DNA of 64,000 nucleotides. It comes from an uncultured Bacteroidales bacterium. GTDB lineage: Bacteria; Bacteroidota; Bacteroidia; Bacteroidales; Muribaculaceae. Below are positions 16,391 through 25,440 of this stretch, one piece after another. The notes below the pieces were generated by a model. That model saw only the letters and a list, made by a program, of their open reading frames with translations, was not told the DNA's origin and searched no databases. The first letter of the stretch is position 1; each line of letters opens with the position of its first letter. Position numbers and translations under genes: made by a program. The DNA is taken from assembly GCA_949285735.1 (NCBI GenBank), contig CASEAQ010000009.1, positions 1 to 64,000 of the forward strand, in the 5' to 3' direction.

Positions 16391-18151
16391 ATGAAACAAT
16401 CGATTTTTGCAATCATAATACTCGGCATGGCAAGCCCCTCGGTGTTTGCACAGACCGATGCCGAAGAAGCAATCCGCCGCGAGCGCGTTTATCGCGGAGC
16501 ATGGATGAATGGCGATATACAAAGATGGGTTGAAAGTGAAGGTTCTCTGCCTATTGATACTGAAGAGGATGTTCAAAGAAAACGTGCCGCTATAGACGAA
16601 GTTATTAGACGGCAAATTAGAGAACAAGCGGAGCGAGAACGCCTACGGCAAGAGCAGATAGAACGAGAGAAAGAGCTGGCAAGGCAGAAGCAACTGCGGA
16701 AACAACGTGAAGAGAAACGCCGACAGGAAAAACTGCTGCAACAACAGCGGGCAGAAGAACGCCGGCGACAGGAAGAGGAACGCCGCCGGCAAGAGCAGCT
16801 GCGCAGAGAGCAACGCTTCGAGCAAATATTGGTCGAAAAACAGCAAAAGGCCGAAGTCGAAAAGTCGCAATGGGCCAACCGCATTCACCACATCGCCAAC
16901 CAAGACCTTTCAGCTGTCGATGGCGATAGAATGAAAGCCGATGCCATGCGGGGCGGCTACACCATGACAGCCGGCAACTACCGCAACGTCGGCATACGTC
17001 GGCAAGGGACCAGCACCGGCTCAGCCAATCCGCTCAACCCACGCCGGCCCTACAAGCCCACACAAAGCGCAAGCCTCCCAAGCGGCTGGCCATCGGGCTT
17101 CAGGCTCGACCCTAACGCCACCGTGCGCATCGACTCAATCGGCCACCAAAGGGCAATCATGGCCCTCGAAGACATCCAAAAGGAATATGACAACCTTATA
17201 GGCACGTTTGCTACTATCGACTCTGCTTTCACCCAACATCAAAAACTTGCCAAAGAAGCCTTCGGTGACAAATACCCAGTCGCCACAAGCATAATGATTG
17301 ACCTGTGTGGCGAAATACCCAACCTGGTTCGTATCGACAGCAAAACTGGCGAGTATATATTCTGCTCCAACGATGGCAGCAAGACTTTCATCTTTACAAA
17401 GGATGGTTCATCGTTTGAATATTTTACCCACGACGAAGAAACGACTGCGAAGTTCCTTGATAAGGCTTACATAAACCTTGGCGTTGTTAGTGCCTATGGT
17501 GATAGAACCAACAAGAGCTACGGACTGGAAAGCAGCAAGAACATAGATATAGTAGAAACAATAACACGGGAATTTGATGACGGCACAGAACTGACAGACA
17601 GCAATATTCCACTTGGTTTCAAAGCCAATGTTCTATCTGCAAAATCGAGAACTGCCAATTCCATGGGCTACGGTTATATAGTTAAAGATGGGAAATCAGC
17701 CGTGTTTTACGAAGGAGGCGAACGTTCCGAAATCAGTGCCTCTGCATCGGTCAGTGCTAAAATCCGGGAAATTAATGCCGAGGCACGTATTGGCGGCAAA
17801 GATGGCAAAAACCATTCACAAAAAGATTACAAAATGAACAGCAATGGCACTTGCACTGTGACCGAACTGGCCGCCGAGATTAATGATATTGATGCTCAGG
17901 TAAAGTTGAGAGCGGGGGCAAAATGGTTGCAGCAGGGCGAACGGAAAGCCGGCCTCGCAGCTAAGGTCGGTATAATCGGAGGAGAGGTCAAATATGAGGA
18001 AAATGACACAAAAAGCACATTGTCTATCAAAGGCAGTGTTGCCTTCTTCAGCGGAGCGGCGGCTACTTGGTCAAAATCTATGATTTATACCGATAGGGCA
18101 CTTGTGGAAAGGGGCATAAAAGAAACCGACCCTAAAAAGACTGCGTTATGA
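16391..18151 (+). CDS. Exported coiled-coil protein with glycine/alanine-rich C-terminal domain, unknown function
   Basis: The start MKQSIFAIIILGMASPSVFAQ gives a signal peptide and 586 residues; the longer frame upstream runs back into the MORN gene. Residues about 60-160 form a very charged Arg/Glu/Gln coiled coil (EEKRRQEKLLQQQRAEERRR). A proline-rich linker follows (NPRRPYKPTQSASLPSGWPSG). The C-terminal 250 residues include GEYIFCSNDGSKTFIFTKDG and an amphipathic stretch (SASASVSAKIREINAEARIGG, then LRAGAKWLQQGERKAGLAAK) with alternating small residues. This resembles membrane-associated or polymorphic-effector-like regions, but I cannot name a family. It overlaps the next gene by 4 bp (ATGA). 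Confidence 0.55.
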   Translation: MKQSIFAIIILGMASPSVFAQTDAEEAIRRERVYRGAWMNGDIQRWVESEGSLPIDTEEDVQRKRAAIDEVIRRQIREQAERERLRQEQIEREKELARQKQLRKQREEKRRQEKLLQQQRAEERRRQEEERRRQEQLRREQRFEQILVEKQQKAEVEKSQWANRIHHIANQDLSAVDGDRMKADAMRGGYTMTAGNYRNVGIRRQGTSTGSANPLNPRRPYKPTQSASLPSGWPSGFRLDPNATVRIDSIGHQRAIMALEDIQKEYDNLIGTFATIDSAFTQHQKLAKEAFGDKYPVATSIMIDLCGEIPNLVRIDSKTGEYIFCSNDGSKTFIFTKDGSSFEYFTHDEETTAKFLDKAYINLGVVSAYGDRTNKSYGLESSKNIDIVETITREFDDGTELTDSNIPLGFKANVLSAKSRTANSMGYGYIVKDGKSAVFYEGGERSEISASASVSAKIREINAEARIGGKDGKNHSQKDYKMNSNGTCTVTELAAEINDIDAQVKLRAGAKWLQQGERKAGLAAKVGIIGGEVKYEENDTKSTLSIKGSVAFFSGAAATWSKSMIYTDRALVERGIKETDPKKTAL

Positions 18152-18897
18152 AAAACTTTTTTTATATTGTCTGCCTTGTGATGGCAAGCAGTATGTATTG
18201 CCAAAACTTTGTGGTTTACGAGTTATTCGATGCCACAGATGGGTTGCGCAATGCCAAGTTGTGTGCACTCCCGGCAATGGGGCTATGCAAGATTGAGGGC
18301 GGAAGCATCGTGCCATTGGTCATTGATGCCCCCACATTGCAGTTGCCGACGGGCATGGAAGTGGACGACGTGGTATTCATTGACGACAAGTTTGTGTTCC
18401 AGTCAGGCACAGCCATTTATTCCTACGATGGCGACCGCCTGCGGCGCGAATGCAGCTTCAGTGGCGGCACGGTGAAGATGTATGGCGGGGCGAAAAGCAA
18501 TATCGTAATCGTGGCGCAGGACGGCAGCTTGTCGCAACTGCTCGATTTCGACCTCCAAAGCCGGATGCTGAGACCTGTGCTCCAATCGGGTACCGAGCAG
18601 TTTGTGGGTGCATTCGGCTGCGACAGCACCCACATGGTGGCCACGCGCACCGGCATATTTATGCAACACGGCAAAAATGGCTACTATCCGCTCATTCAAG
18701 CATTCGAACCCATCAATGCCATCAACGTCACCGACTACGGCACATTCTTCTGCACCGATGCAGCCCTGTATTTCCTATATGCCAACAGCGAGGCGCAAGT
18801 CCTCTCCACTGAAGGATTTTCAGACATTCTTTACGATGGCATAAACATATACCTGACAGCCTCCGACGGCTACATCTACTTGCTAACACCCGAATAG
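18148..18897 (+). CDS. Exported protein of unknown function, possibly beta-propeller
   Basis: The 249-residue protein starts with a signal peptide (MKNFFYIVCLVMASSMYCQN). The body has repeated short strands of the type AIYSYDGDRLRRE, IVIVAQDGSLSQLLDFD, ALYFLYANSEA and DGYIYLLTPE. These suggest a small beta-propeller, but no signature is clear. Its start overlaps the stop of the coiled-coil gene by 4 bp, so the two proteins are very probably made together and may act together at the cell surface. Confidence 0.5.
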   Translation: MKNFFYIVCLVMASSMYCQNFVVYELFDATDGLRNAKLCALPAMGLCKIEGGSIVPLVIDAPTLQLPTGMEVDDVVFIDDKFVFQSGTAIYSYDGDRLRRECSFSGGTVKMYGGAKSNIVIVAQDGSLSQLLDFDLQSRMLRPVLQSGTEQFVGAFGCDSTHMVATRTGIFMQHGKNGYYPLIQAFEPINAINVTDYGTFFCTDAALYFLYANSEAQVLSTEGFSDILYDGINIYLTASDGYIYLLTPE

Positions 18898-19097
18898 TAG
18901 TTGATAGGTGATTGTCCGCTCTTGCGACGACAAAGGTTACAATATCATCATGGCGAGCAGCAATGTGGTTAGTGCTTTGATTTTCAGTGTATATTGGGTA
19001 TTAAATATTTAATTGGCATGTGAGGAAGAATCTGCCTTGAAAATTCATTTCAATTCATTGAACAAAAAATCAAAACAGTTTCAAAATGGAAAAGTTC

Positions 19098-19130
19098 TTT
19101 TTGCTTTGTGTTCTACTTTGTGTATTTTTG
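19098..19130 (+). promoter_or_regulatory. Promoter of a candidate small RNA
   Basis: TTTTTG followed after 19 nt by TATTTTTG is a full match to the Bacteroidetes -33/-7 pattern. The predicted start is around 19136-19138. The structured region then begins immediately. Confidence 0.7.
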
Positions 19131-19136
19131 TAATAA

Positions 19137-19297
19137 ATATCGCTTGCGGAAGCCCGATATTGGGGCGAGTGGGCGGGTGCAGACATAACCTGGAAAAGCG
19201 TTTACGTGACGCTTTATTCTTGGCTGTTTTGGAATGTGGCAGTTTCAAAAAACAGGGTAAGAGCGGGTAACACGTACAGGCTCTTACGCTTTTCTTT
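19137..19297 (+). ncRNA. Candidate structured small RNA (about 160 nt)
   Basis: Four stem-loops follow the promoter: AATATC-GCTT ... AAGC-CC-GATATT (19136-19161), AAAGCGT/ACGCTTT (19195-19215), CTGTTTT/AAAACAG (19224-19255), and GTAAGAGC/GCTCTTAC (19257-19287), the last followed by CGCTTTTCTTTT as terminator. No conserved protein is encoded, and short frames on both strands have no family features. Length, isolated promoter and terminator would suit a housekeeping RNA such as 6S RNA, but I cannot show the 6S central bubble, so the class is left open. Confidence 0.6.
19257..19297 (+). terminator. Terminator hairpin of the candidate small RNA
   Basis: An 8-bp perfect stem (GTAAGAGC/GCTCTTAC) with a 15-nt loop is followed by a T-rich stretch (GCTTTTCTTTT). 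Confidence 0.6.
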
Positions 19298-19577
19298 TGA
19301 TTAACAAAAGCCAATGAGGGGAGCCCGGCGGCATCGGGAATTGTATGAGAAAGGAGATTTAGTACAATCTATTTTGGATTTTAGTGAATAAAATTGTCAT
19401 TTGTGTCCATGCTTTGAGAGTGTTTCTGGGGCGTTAGCAGTTATTTTCGATGATAATTGGGAATGTTCCTTCAGAATCTCGAATCATCGGGCAATGAAAT
19501 TGAAAAGACTTTTAAAAATTAGACATGTGCCGCGTGAAGCGCGATTTTTTTATTTCAATAGAAAAACAAATGATATT

Positions 19578-20903
19578 ATGATTACTAAAATGAATTTTGC
19601 GGCACTCGTTGCTGCGTTGTCAGCCGGAGCGTTCGGTGCCCAAGCTGCCGATTTCGAGGTTGACGGTATCTGTTATAATATAACCTATGCGAACCAATCG
19701 GTGGAGTTGGTGGGCGTGAGCAGCCAGTTCCAGGGCGGAACCTTGGATATTCCGCAAAGCGTGTCGCACGATGGTGTTACATATGCTGTGACATCGATAG
19801 GAACAGAGGCGTTGATGGACAATCAGAACCTGCTGGCGGTGAAGATTCCCGGCAGTGTGGTCAGCATCGGGACGAAGGCATTTGAGGATTGTCGGAACTT
19901 GGCCACGGCAGAGATTGCCAACGGCGTTGTAAGCATCGGCGAAAGTGCTTTTGCCGATTGTGTAGGCTTGACGGCAATGTACATTCCTGAGAGTGTCACC
20001 ACTATTGGCAATGGAGCTATTGAGGGTTGTGAAAATATGAAAACCCTTGAAATTCATGGCAATATAACCAGTATGGGGCATTATGCTTTTGCCGATTGTT
20101 TACGCTTGACTTCATTGGTGATTGGTGACGGTGTTACTTGTATTGGGTATGCAGCCTTTGCTGGTTGCGGAGATTTGCCATCGGTGGTTGTGCCTGAAAG
20201 TGTTACAAGTATCGATTATTATGCATTTGGACAATGCGATAATTTGCAGACAATAGAATTGCCAAATAATGTGACCTATATAGGTTCAGATGCGTTTAGC
20301 GGTTGTGATAAATTGGCAGCCATAAAAATCCCGGAAGGCGTAACCAGCATTAATGATTACACTTTCTATGATTGCGATGCATTGACGGAGGTGTATATAC
20401 ATGATGGTATCACGAGCATCGGAATTGATGCTTTCTCGTCGTGTGATGCTTTGACAAAGTTGCATATAGGCAAAGGCGTGACAAGCATCGGCATGTATGC
20501 TTTTGGTGATTGCACCAGCTTGGCGAGCATATATTGCAGCCCAATGACACCGCCCGCGGCTGATGCTGAAACTTTCTCTGAGCAGACGCAGCAAACGGCA
20601 ACTCTTATTGTTCCCGTTGGCGCACGGTCGGCGTATGCAACGACTGCCCCGTGGAGCAACTTCCTGAACATCGAGGAGTCGGATGTGTCGTCGATTGAGA
20701 CGGTGGAGGCTGACGAATGCTCGGTGTGGAGTGCTGACGGACGGCTCATGTTTGGCGGATTTGCCGACGGGGAGAGTGTCAAGGTTTACGGCACTTCGGG
20801 GCAACTCGTGTATGACGGCGTGAAGGAAGGTTGTCCGCAGTTGGTGGCAGGATTGTATATCGTAAGGATAGACGACTTGTCATATAAAGTGATGGTTAAA
20901 TAA
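19578..20903 (+). CDS. BspA-type leucine-rich repeat surface protein
   Basis: The start MITKMNFAALVAALSAGAFGAQAAD gives a signal peptide and 441 residues; upstream codons in the same frame lack protein character. From about residue 60 to 345 there are some eleven LRR_5 (BspA/TpLRR) repeats of 23 residues, such as VTSIGTEALMDNQNLLAVKIPGS, with the FxxCxxL pattern (AFEDCRNL, AFADCVGL, AFAGCGDL). The C-terminal 75 residues (SSIETVEADECSVWSADGRL to GLYIVRIDDLSYKVMVK) look like a type IX secretion sorting domain, implying export across the outer membrane and surface anchoring. Related proteins bind host or bacterial ligands. It ends before a strong terminator. Confidence 0.88.
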   Translation: MITKMNFAALVAALSAGAFGAQAADFEVDGICYNITYANQSVELVGVSSQFQGGTLDIPQSVSHDGVTYAVTSIGTEALMDNQNLLAVKIPGSVVSIGTKAFEDCRNLATAEIANGVVSIGESAFADCVGLTAMYIPESVTTIGNGAIEGCENMKTLEIHGNITSMGHYAFADCLRLTSLVIGDGVTCIGYAAFAGCGDLPSVVVPESVTSIDYYAFGQCDNLQTIELPNNVTYIGSDAFSGCDKLAAIKIPEGVTSINDYTFYDCDALTEVYIHDGITSIGIDAFSSCDALTKLHIGKGVTSIGMYAFGDCTSLASIYCSPMTPPAADAETFSEQTQQTATLIVPVGARSAYATTAPWSNFLNIEESDVSSIETVEADECSVWSADGRLMFGGFADGESVKVYGTSGQLVYDGVKEGCPQLVAGLYIVRIDDLSYKVMVK

Positions 20904-20955
20904 TAGTGACGTGCTACGTGTTGAGTGTTACACTCGATGTCGCTATATGTCAAAA

Positions 20956-20994
20956 GAGGGGGCGCACTGATGTGAAGTGCGCCTCCTTCTCTTT
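20956..20994 (+). terminator. Rho-independent terminator after the LRR gene
   Basis: GAGGGGGCGCACT pairs with AGTGCGCCTCC around a short loop and is followed by a TTCTCTTT tract. Confidence 0.75.
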
Positions 20995-21150
20995 ATAGGT
21001 TGGTTTGATGTGGGAGCGTCGCAGCCGTGTCATTGTCATATAAATCAGCTCGAAAAGATGCTGAACGGCATAATTCAGTCATCTTCTAAAATGTTAATGG
21101 AAAGCCGTTTCTTAAATAAAATTAATTACGACAATTTTCGGGGAATAATT

Positions 21151-21180
21151 TTTGTAGTTCACACTTATTTGTTAATTTTG
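21151..21180 (+). promoter_or_regulatory. Candidate promoter of rprX-rprY
   Basis: TTTG is followed after 18 nt by TAATTTTG, a perfect -7 box with slightly short spacing. The leader would be about 50 nt. An AAAGGAG sequence lies 8 nt before the rprX ATG. Confidence 0.55.
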
Positions 21181-21238
21181 TGCCGTTGTGTTAATGCTTT
21201 TGGCATTGGCGCGAATGAATAACAAAGGAGTTTATGCA

Positions 21239-22744
21239 ATGAAAAAATCGACGATTTGGCTATTGACCATAATAATGGCATGTACATTTATTGGATTGCT
21301 GTATGTGCAAATCATGTATATGGAAAACATGATAAAGATGCGCAACGAGCAGTTCTCGGAGGTTGTGAAGCGTAGCCTTTATGGCGTTTCCAATACGTTG
21401 GAGCAAGATGAGACGAAGCATTATCTTGAAGAGGACTTGGAACGGTTGTCCAACTTCTACACCGACTTCAGCTCCAGCCGCTCGAAGAGCTTTGAGTATT
21501 CGCTCAAGTCGTCGGACGGATCGTCGGATTTTCGCATAAAGGGAACGTTGAATGCCATAAACCAGGAGGGCAGCGACAACATAAAGGACCTGAGCGACAG
21601 CTACAGCAATATGCAGCGAGTGTTGAAAGGGCAATATCTCTATCAGCAAGGAATACTCAACGAGGTGATATTGAACATGCTCGCACAGTCGTCTAATCGC
21701 CCCATTGAAGAGCGAGCCGACTCGGCTGTGGTGCGCAAGTATCTCGCCGTGGAACTTGAAAGCAACGGCCTCGACCTGCCGTTTGATTTCGCGCTTGTCA
21801 ACCGCAATGGAGCAGTCGTTTACCAGTCGGCGAATTACCGCCCCGAGGAAAACGGGAACGTGTATTCGCAAGTGGTGTTTCCCAACGACCCGGTGAACAA
21901 GATGAACTACCTGAGGGTGACATTCCCCACCAAGAACGACTATATATTTTCGTCAATCAAGTTTATGATTCCGTCGTTTGCGTTCTCGTTTATCTTGCTT
22001 GCGGTGTTCCTTTACACGATAATACTGGCATTCCGCCAAAAGAAGCTGACCGAGATGAAGAACGACTTCATCAACAACATGACGCATGAATTCAAAACGC
22101 CTATATCGACCATATCGCTTGCGGCGCAGATGCTCAACGACGACAGCGTGAGGAAGAGCGGCATGATGATGCAACACATATCGACGGTGATAAACGACGA
22201 GACCAAGCGGTTGCGTTTCCAAGTGGAGAAAGTGTTGCAGATGTCGATGTTCGACCGCCAGAAGGCGACTTTGAAATTGCAGGAGATTGATGCCAACGCG
22301 GCTATCGCCAATGTGGTGAACACCTACAAGATAAAGGTTGAAAAGTATGGAGGAAAAATAACATCGAGCCTCGATGCCGAAGACTCGATAGTGAATGTCG
22401 ATGAAATGCACTTCACCAATGTTATATTCAACCTGCTCGACAATGCAGTGAAGTACCGCAGGGAGGATGTCGCGCTTGAGCTCGGTGTATCGACGCGCAA
22501 CGTTGGCGAGCGGCTCGAAATAGTGATCTCGGACAACGGCATAGGCATAAAGAAAGAAGACCAGAAGAAGATATTCGAGAAATTCTTCAGAGTGTCAACA
22601 GGCAACCGCCACGACGTCAAAGGATTCGGACTGGGGCTGGCATACGTCCACAAGATGATTGTGGAACTGAAAGGTGACATTCGGGTGGAAAGCGAACTCG
22701 GAGTGGGGTCTAAGTTTATCATAACATTACCATTGTTAAAATAA
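21239..22744 (+). CDS. rprX: Sensor histidine kinase RprX
   Basis: This 501-residue membrane kinase has a transmembrane segment at about residues 6-24 (IWLLTIIMACTFIGLLYV), a roughly 210-residue periplasmic region, a second segment near 240-262 (FMIPSFAFSFILLAVFLYTI), then the kinase core. Visible boxes are the H-box FINNMTHEFKTPISTISLAAQML with the phospho-accepting His, the N-box NVIFNLLDNAVKYR, the G1 box DNGIGIKKED, the F-box FEKFFRV and the G2 box GFGLGLAYVHK. The start was set at MKKSTIW because AAAGGAG lies just upstream and the membrane segment follows at once. It matches the RprX kinase described in Bacteroides fragilis and is followed after 12 bp by its regulator. The signal is not known. 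Confidence 0.9.
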   Translation: MKKSTIWLLTIIMACTFIGLLYVQIMYMENMIKMRNEQFSEVVKRSLYGVSNTLEQDETKHYLEEDLERLSNFYTDFSSSRSKSFEYSLKSSDGSSDFRIKGTLNAINQEGSDNIKDLSDSYSNMQRVLKGQYLYQQGILNEVILNMLAQSSNRPIEERADSAVVRKYLAVELESNGLDLPFDFALVNRNGAVVYQSANYRPEENGNVYSQVVFPNDPVNKMNYLRVTFPTKNDYIFSSIKFMIPSFAFSFILLAVFLYTIILAFRQKKLTEMKNDFINNMTHEFKTPISTISLAAQMLNDDSVRKSGMMMQHISTVINDETKRLRFQVEKVLQMSMFDRQKATLKLQEIDANAAIANVVNTYKIKVEKYGGKITSSLDAEDSIVNVDEMHFTNVIFNLLDNAVKYRREDVALELGVSTRNVGERLEIVISDNGIGIKKEDQKKIFEKFFRVSTGNRHDVKGFGLGLAYVHKMIVELKGDIRVESELGVGSKFIITLPLLK

Positions 22745-22756
22745 AAATATACGATT

Positions 22757-23467
22757 ATGGAAGAAAGATTGCGCATACTGTTATGCGAAGATGATGAAAA
22801 TCTTGGCATGCTCTTAAGGGAATATTTGCAAGCCAAAGGGTTCAATGCCGACCTTTTTGCCGATGGAGAAAGCGGCTACAAGGCATTCTTGAAGGGCAAG
22901 TATGACTTGTGCGTGCTCGACGTGATGATGCCCAAGAAAGATGGCTTTGCGCTCGCACAGGAGATTCGCACGGTGAATAGTGAAGTGCCCATTATCTTCT
23001 TGACAGCTAAATCGTTGAAGGAAGATGTGTTTGAAGGGTTCAAAATTGGTGCCGACGACTATATTACAAAGCCCTTCAGCATGGAAGAGCTTGTGTTCAG
23101 AATCGAAGCCATATTGCGCCGCGTGAAGGGCAAGAAGGGCAAGGAAATCACCATGTACAAGATAGGCAGGTTCACGTTCGACACTCAGAAGCAGGTGCTG
23201 ATGATCGACGACAAGGTGACTAAACTCACCACCAAGGAGTCGGAATTGCTCAGTTTGCTTTGCGCACACGTCAATGAGATACTCGAAAGGAATTTCGCCT
23301 TGAAGACTATCTGGATTGACGACAACTACTTCAACGCCCGCAGCATGGACGTGTATATCACCAAGTTGCGCAAGCACCTCAAGGAAGACCCGTCGATTGA
23401 GATTATCAATATACATGGTAAGGGATATAAGTTGATAGCACCCGATGTTGAGGCGAAAGCCAAGTGA
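22757..23467 (+). CDS. rprY: Response regulator RprY (OmpR/PhoB type)
   Basis: A 236-residue protein with a receiver domain (LLCEDDENLGMLLREYL, CVLDVMMPKKDGFAL with the phosphorylated Asp, FLTAKS with conserved Thr and Lys) and a C-terminal winged-helix DNA-binding domain from about residue 130 (LTTKESELLSLLCAHVNEILER, then SMDVYITKLRKHLKEDPSIEIINIHGKGYKL). It is paired with the upstream kinase. Known RprY homologues in Bacteroides and Porphyromonas control stress and membrane functions; the targets here cannot be read. Confidence 0.92.
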   Translation: MEERLRILLCEDDENLGMLLREYLQAKGFNADLFADGESGYKAFLKGKYDLCVLDVMMPKKDGFALAQEIRTVNSEVPIIFLTAKSLKEDVFEGFKIGADDYITKPFSMEELVFRIEAILRRVKGKKGKEITMYKIGRFTFDTQKQVLMIDDKVTKLTTKESELLSLLCAHVNEILERNFALKTIWIDDNYFNARSMDVYITKLRKHLKEDPSIEIINIHGKGYKLIAPDVEAKAK

Positions 23468-23735
23468 CACGGAACTTGCAACGCAACGCATGAGTAATGT
23501 TTTTTTTGGAGCGATACCATTTTAGCGATGAATGGTGTCGCTTTTTTGTGCAATATTTTGAGTGCCGCTGCGTAGTCTTGTTTTTCGACTTCAAGAAAAA
23601 CAATATAATCAGCCTTGGAAATGTTTTGCGGAGCGCAAAACAATGAAATTTGCGCAGGCTATTATTGCTTTTTGCATTATCTTTGCATTATTGAAAAATG
23701 TTTGGGGCAGATGTTCCCGATAATTAGAGCCGATT

Positions 23736-24461
23736 ATGAAATATGTTGTAAGACTATACCAATGGGTAATAGCGTGTCCGATTTTATTGATATTGACCAT
23801 AGTAACTGCGCTGGTGACGGTGTTCCTGAGTTTGCTTGGCATGGGCAAATGGGCGGGGTACTATCCACCTATGCTTTGGGCAAAGTGTTGGTGCTGGCTG
23901 ATGTTTGTGAAGGTTGAGGTGAGAAACCGTAACTTTATCGACAAGCGCACGTCATACGTGTTTGTCGCTAACCATCAGGGGGCTTATGACATATTTTCGA
24001 TATATGGTTATCTTGGGCACAACTTCAGATGGATGATGAAGAAAAGCCTTGAGAAAGTGCCTTTTGTTGGGCTTGCCTGCAAGAGTTGCGGGCACATAAT
24101 GGTTGACCGCACTTCAAACTCGGCAATAAGAACAACGATGAACGAGGCAAAGGAGAAGCTGAAAAACGGAATGTCGCTCGTTGTGTTCCCCGAAGGGGCT
24201 CGCAGCTGGGATGGCAAGATGAGGGCTTTCAAGCGTGGGGCGTTCAAGTTGGCTTTGGATTTCAACCTTCCGGTGGTGCCTATTACGATTGACGGCTCAT
24301 TCAAGGTGTTGCCGCGAACGACCTATAACATAACCCCTGGCAAAATTGTGCTTACTATCCACGAACCGATAATGCCTTCTGCCGAAGGGCACGACCTCGA
24401 CAAAGTGTTGACCGAAAGCTACGACAAGATACAGTCGGCATTGCCTCAAGACGGCAAATAA
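23736..24461 (+). CDS. plsC: 1-acyl-sn-glycerol-3-phosphate acyltransferase
   Basis: PlsC adds the second acyl chain to lysophosphatidic acid in phospholipid synthesis at the inner membrane. The 241-residue protein has an N-terminal hydrophobic anchor (VIACPILLILTIVTALVTVFLSLLG broken in two). The acyltransferase motifs are NHQGAYDIFS (H-x4-D, catalytic), a GHIMVDR segment, VVFPEGARS (motif III) and LPVVPITIDGS (motif IV). A TATCTTTG box at 23678-23685 is a possible -7 element, but its upstream box is poor. Confidence 0.9.
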   Translation: MKYVVRLYQWVIACPILLILTIVTALVTVFLSLLGMGKWAGYYPPMLWAKCWCWLMFVKVEVRNRNFIDKRTSYVFVANHQGAYDIFSIYGYLGHNFRWMMKKSLEKVPFVGLACKSCGHIMVDRTSNSAIRTTMNEAKEKLKNGMSLVVFPEGARSWDGKMRAFKRGAFKLALDFNLPVVPITIDGSFKVLPRTTYNITPGKIVLTIHEPIMPSAEGHDLDKVLTESYDKIQSALPQDGK

Positions 24462-24476
24462 AAATGGCTGGAGGAG

Positions 24477-24507
24477 TTGTTTTTCTGATAGTTGTATGCT
24501 ATTTTTG
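24477..24507 (+). promoter_or_regulatory. Promoter of the Rpn-type nuclease gene
   Basis: TTG followed after 20 nt by TATTTTTG fits the Bacteroidetes consensus. The start codon lies 20 nt downstream of the -7 box, giving a very short leader. Confidence 0.65.
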
Positions 24508-24527
24508 TGGAAAACAATGGCACAGTC

Positions 24528-25424
24528 ATGGCAAAATTCATCAATCCATTTACCGATGTAGGCTTCAAGCGAATCTTTGGGCAGGAAATTAACAAGGATT
24601 TGATAATCGATTTCCTCAACAGCTTGCTTGTCGGGGAGAAGCATATCATGGACATACGCTTTCTTGACAAGGAATTGTTGCCCGAGTTTGATAGTGATCG
24701 TGGTGTGATATACGACATATATTGCATCAACGAAGATGGCGAACGGTTTATAGTAGAGATGCAGAACCGCAAGCAGACAAACTTCCGCGACAGGGCACTG
24801 TATTACCTTTCGCAGGCAATTTCGCGGCAGGGCGACAAGGGTGCCGAGTGGAGATTTGACGTGAAAGCCGTGTATGGAGTGTTTTTGATGAATTTTCATC
24901 TCGACCTTGACGGGTACAGGATTCGCACCGATGTCGATATGATTGTCAGACAGACTGGCAAGATGTATTCCGACAAGTTGCGCATGATTTTCATAGAGTT
25001 GCCATCGTTTTTGAAAGAAGAAGACGAATGTGAGAATGATTTTGAACGTTGGATTTATGTATTGAAGAATATGGAAACACTAAACCGATTGCCTTTCAAA
25101 GCCCGAAAAGCTGTGTTCGAGAAATTGGAGCAGATTGTGGATATCGCTTCGATGACAATGGAAGAGCGCATGAAGTATGACGCAAGCATAAATGCCTATC
25201 GCACACACCTTGCGGTGATGGACTACGAGCGTACCGAGGGCAGAGAAGAAGGGCGCAGGGAAGGTCGAGAAGAAGGCCGAAAGGAAGGTCGTGAAGAAGG
25301 TCGCAAGGAGGGTATGGATATTGAAAAACGCCAGATAGCTTCGAATATGAAGCAAATGGGCTTGCCGGCTGGCGTAATAGCAAAAGCTACGGGGCTTGGC
25401 GAGGAAGAAATAGCAAATCTTTAA
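24528..25424 (+). CDS. Rpn-family PD-(D/E)XK nuclease (recombination-promoting / transposase-like)
   Basis: A 298-residue protein starting MAKFINPFTDVGFKRIFGQE, the standard opening of the Rpn/PDDEXK_2 family. The nuclease core is seen in GVIYDIYCINEDGERFIVEMQNRKQTNF, giving Asp and the E-x-Q pair. The family consists of DNA endonucleases linked to recombination and to anti-phage and toxin-like systems; many copies exist in Bacteroidales genomes. Residues about 240-262 are a low-complexity RREGREEGRKEG tract encoded by near-tandem 12-bp units. A small C-terminal helical segment follows. No transposase ends are seen around it, so it is unlikely to be an active insertion element. Confidence 0.85.
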   Translation: MAKFINPFTDVGFKRIFGQEINKDLIIDFLNSLLVGEKHIMDIRFLDKELLPEFDSDRGVIYDIYCINEDGERFIVEMQNRKQTNFRDRALYYLSQAISRQGDKGAEWRFDVKAVYGVFLMNFHLDLDGYRIRTDVDMIVRQTGKMYSDKLRMIFIELPSFLKEEDECENDFERWIYVLKNMETLNRLPFKARKAVFEKLEQIVDIASMTMEERMKYDASINAYRTHLAVMDYERTEGREEGRREGREEGRKEGREEGRKEGMDIEKRQIASNMKQMGLPAGVIAKATGLGEEEIANL

Positions 25425-25440
25425 AAAAGACAGGTACATT

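Noticed and set aside
19013..19270. 85-codon reading frame covering the candidate small RNA
   Set aside because: It begins upstream of the consensus promoter and ends inside the terminator hairpin, has no family features, and both strands have similar chance frames.
24528..25424. Insertion sequence carried by the Rpn-type gene
   Set aside because: No terminal inverted repeats or target duplications are seen, and the gene has its own promoter. It is a stand-alone nuclease gene.
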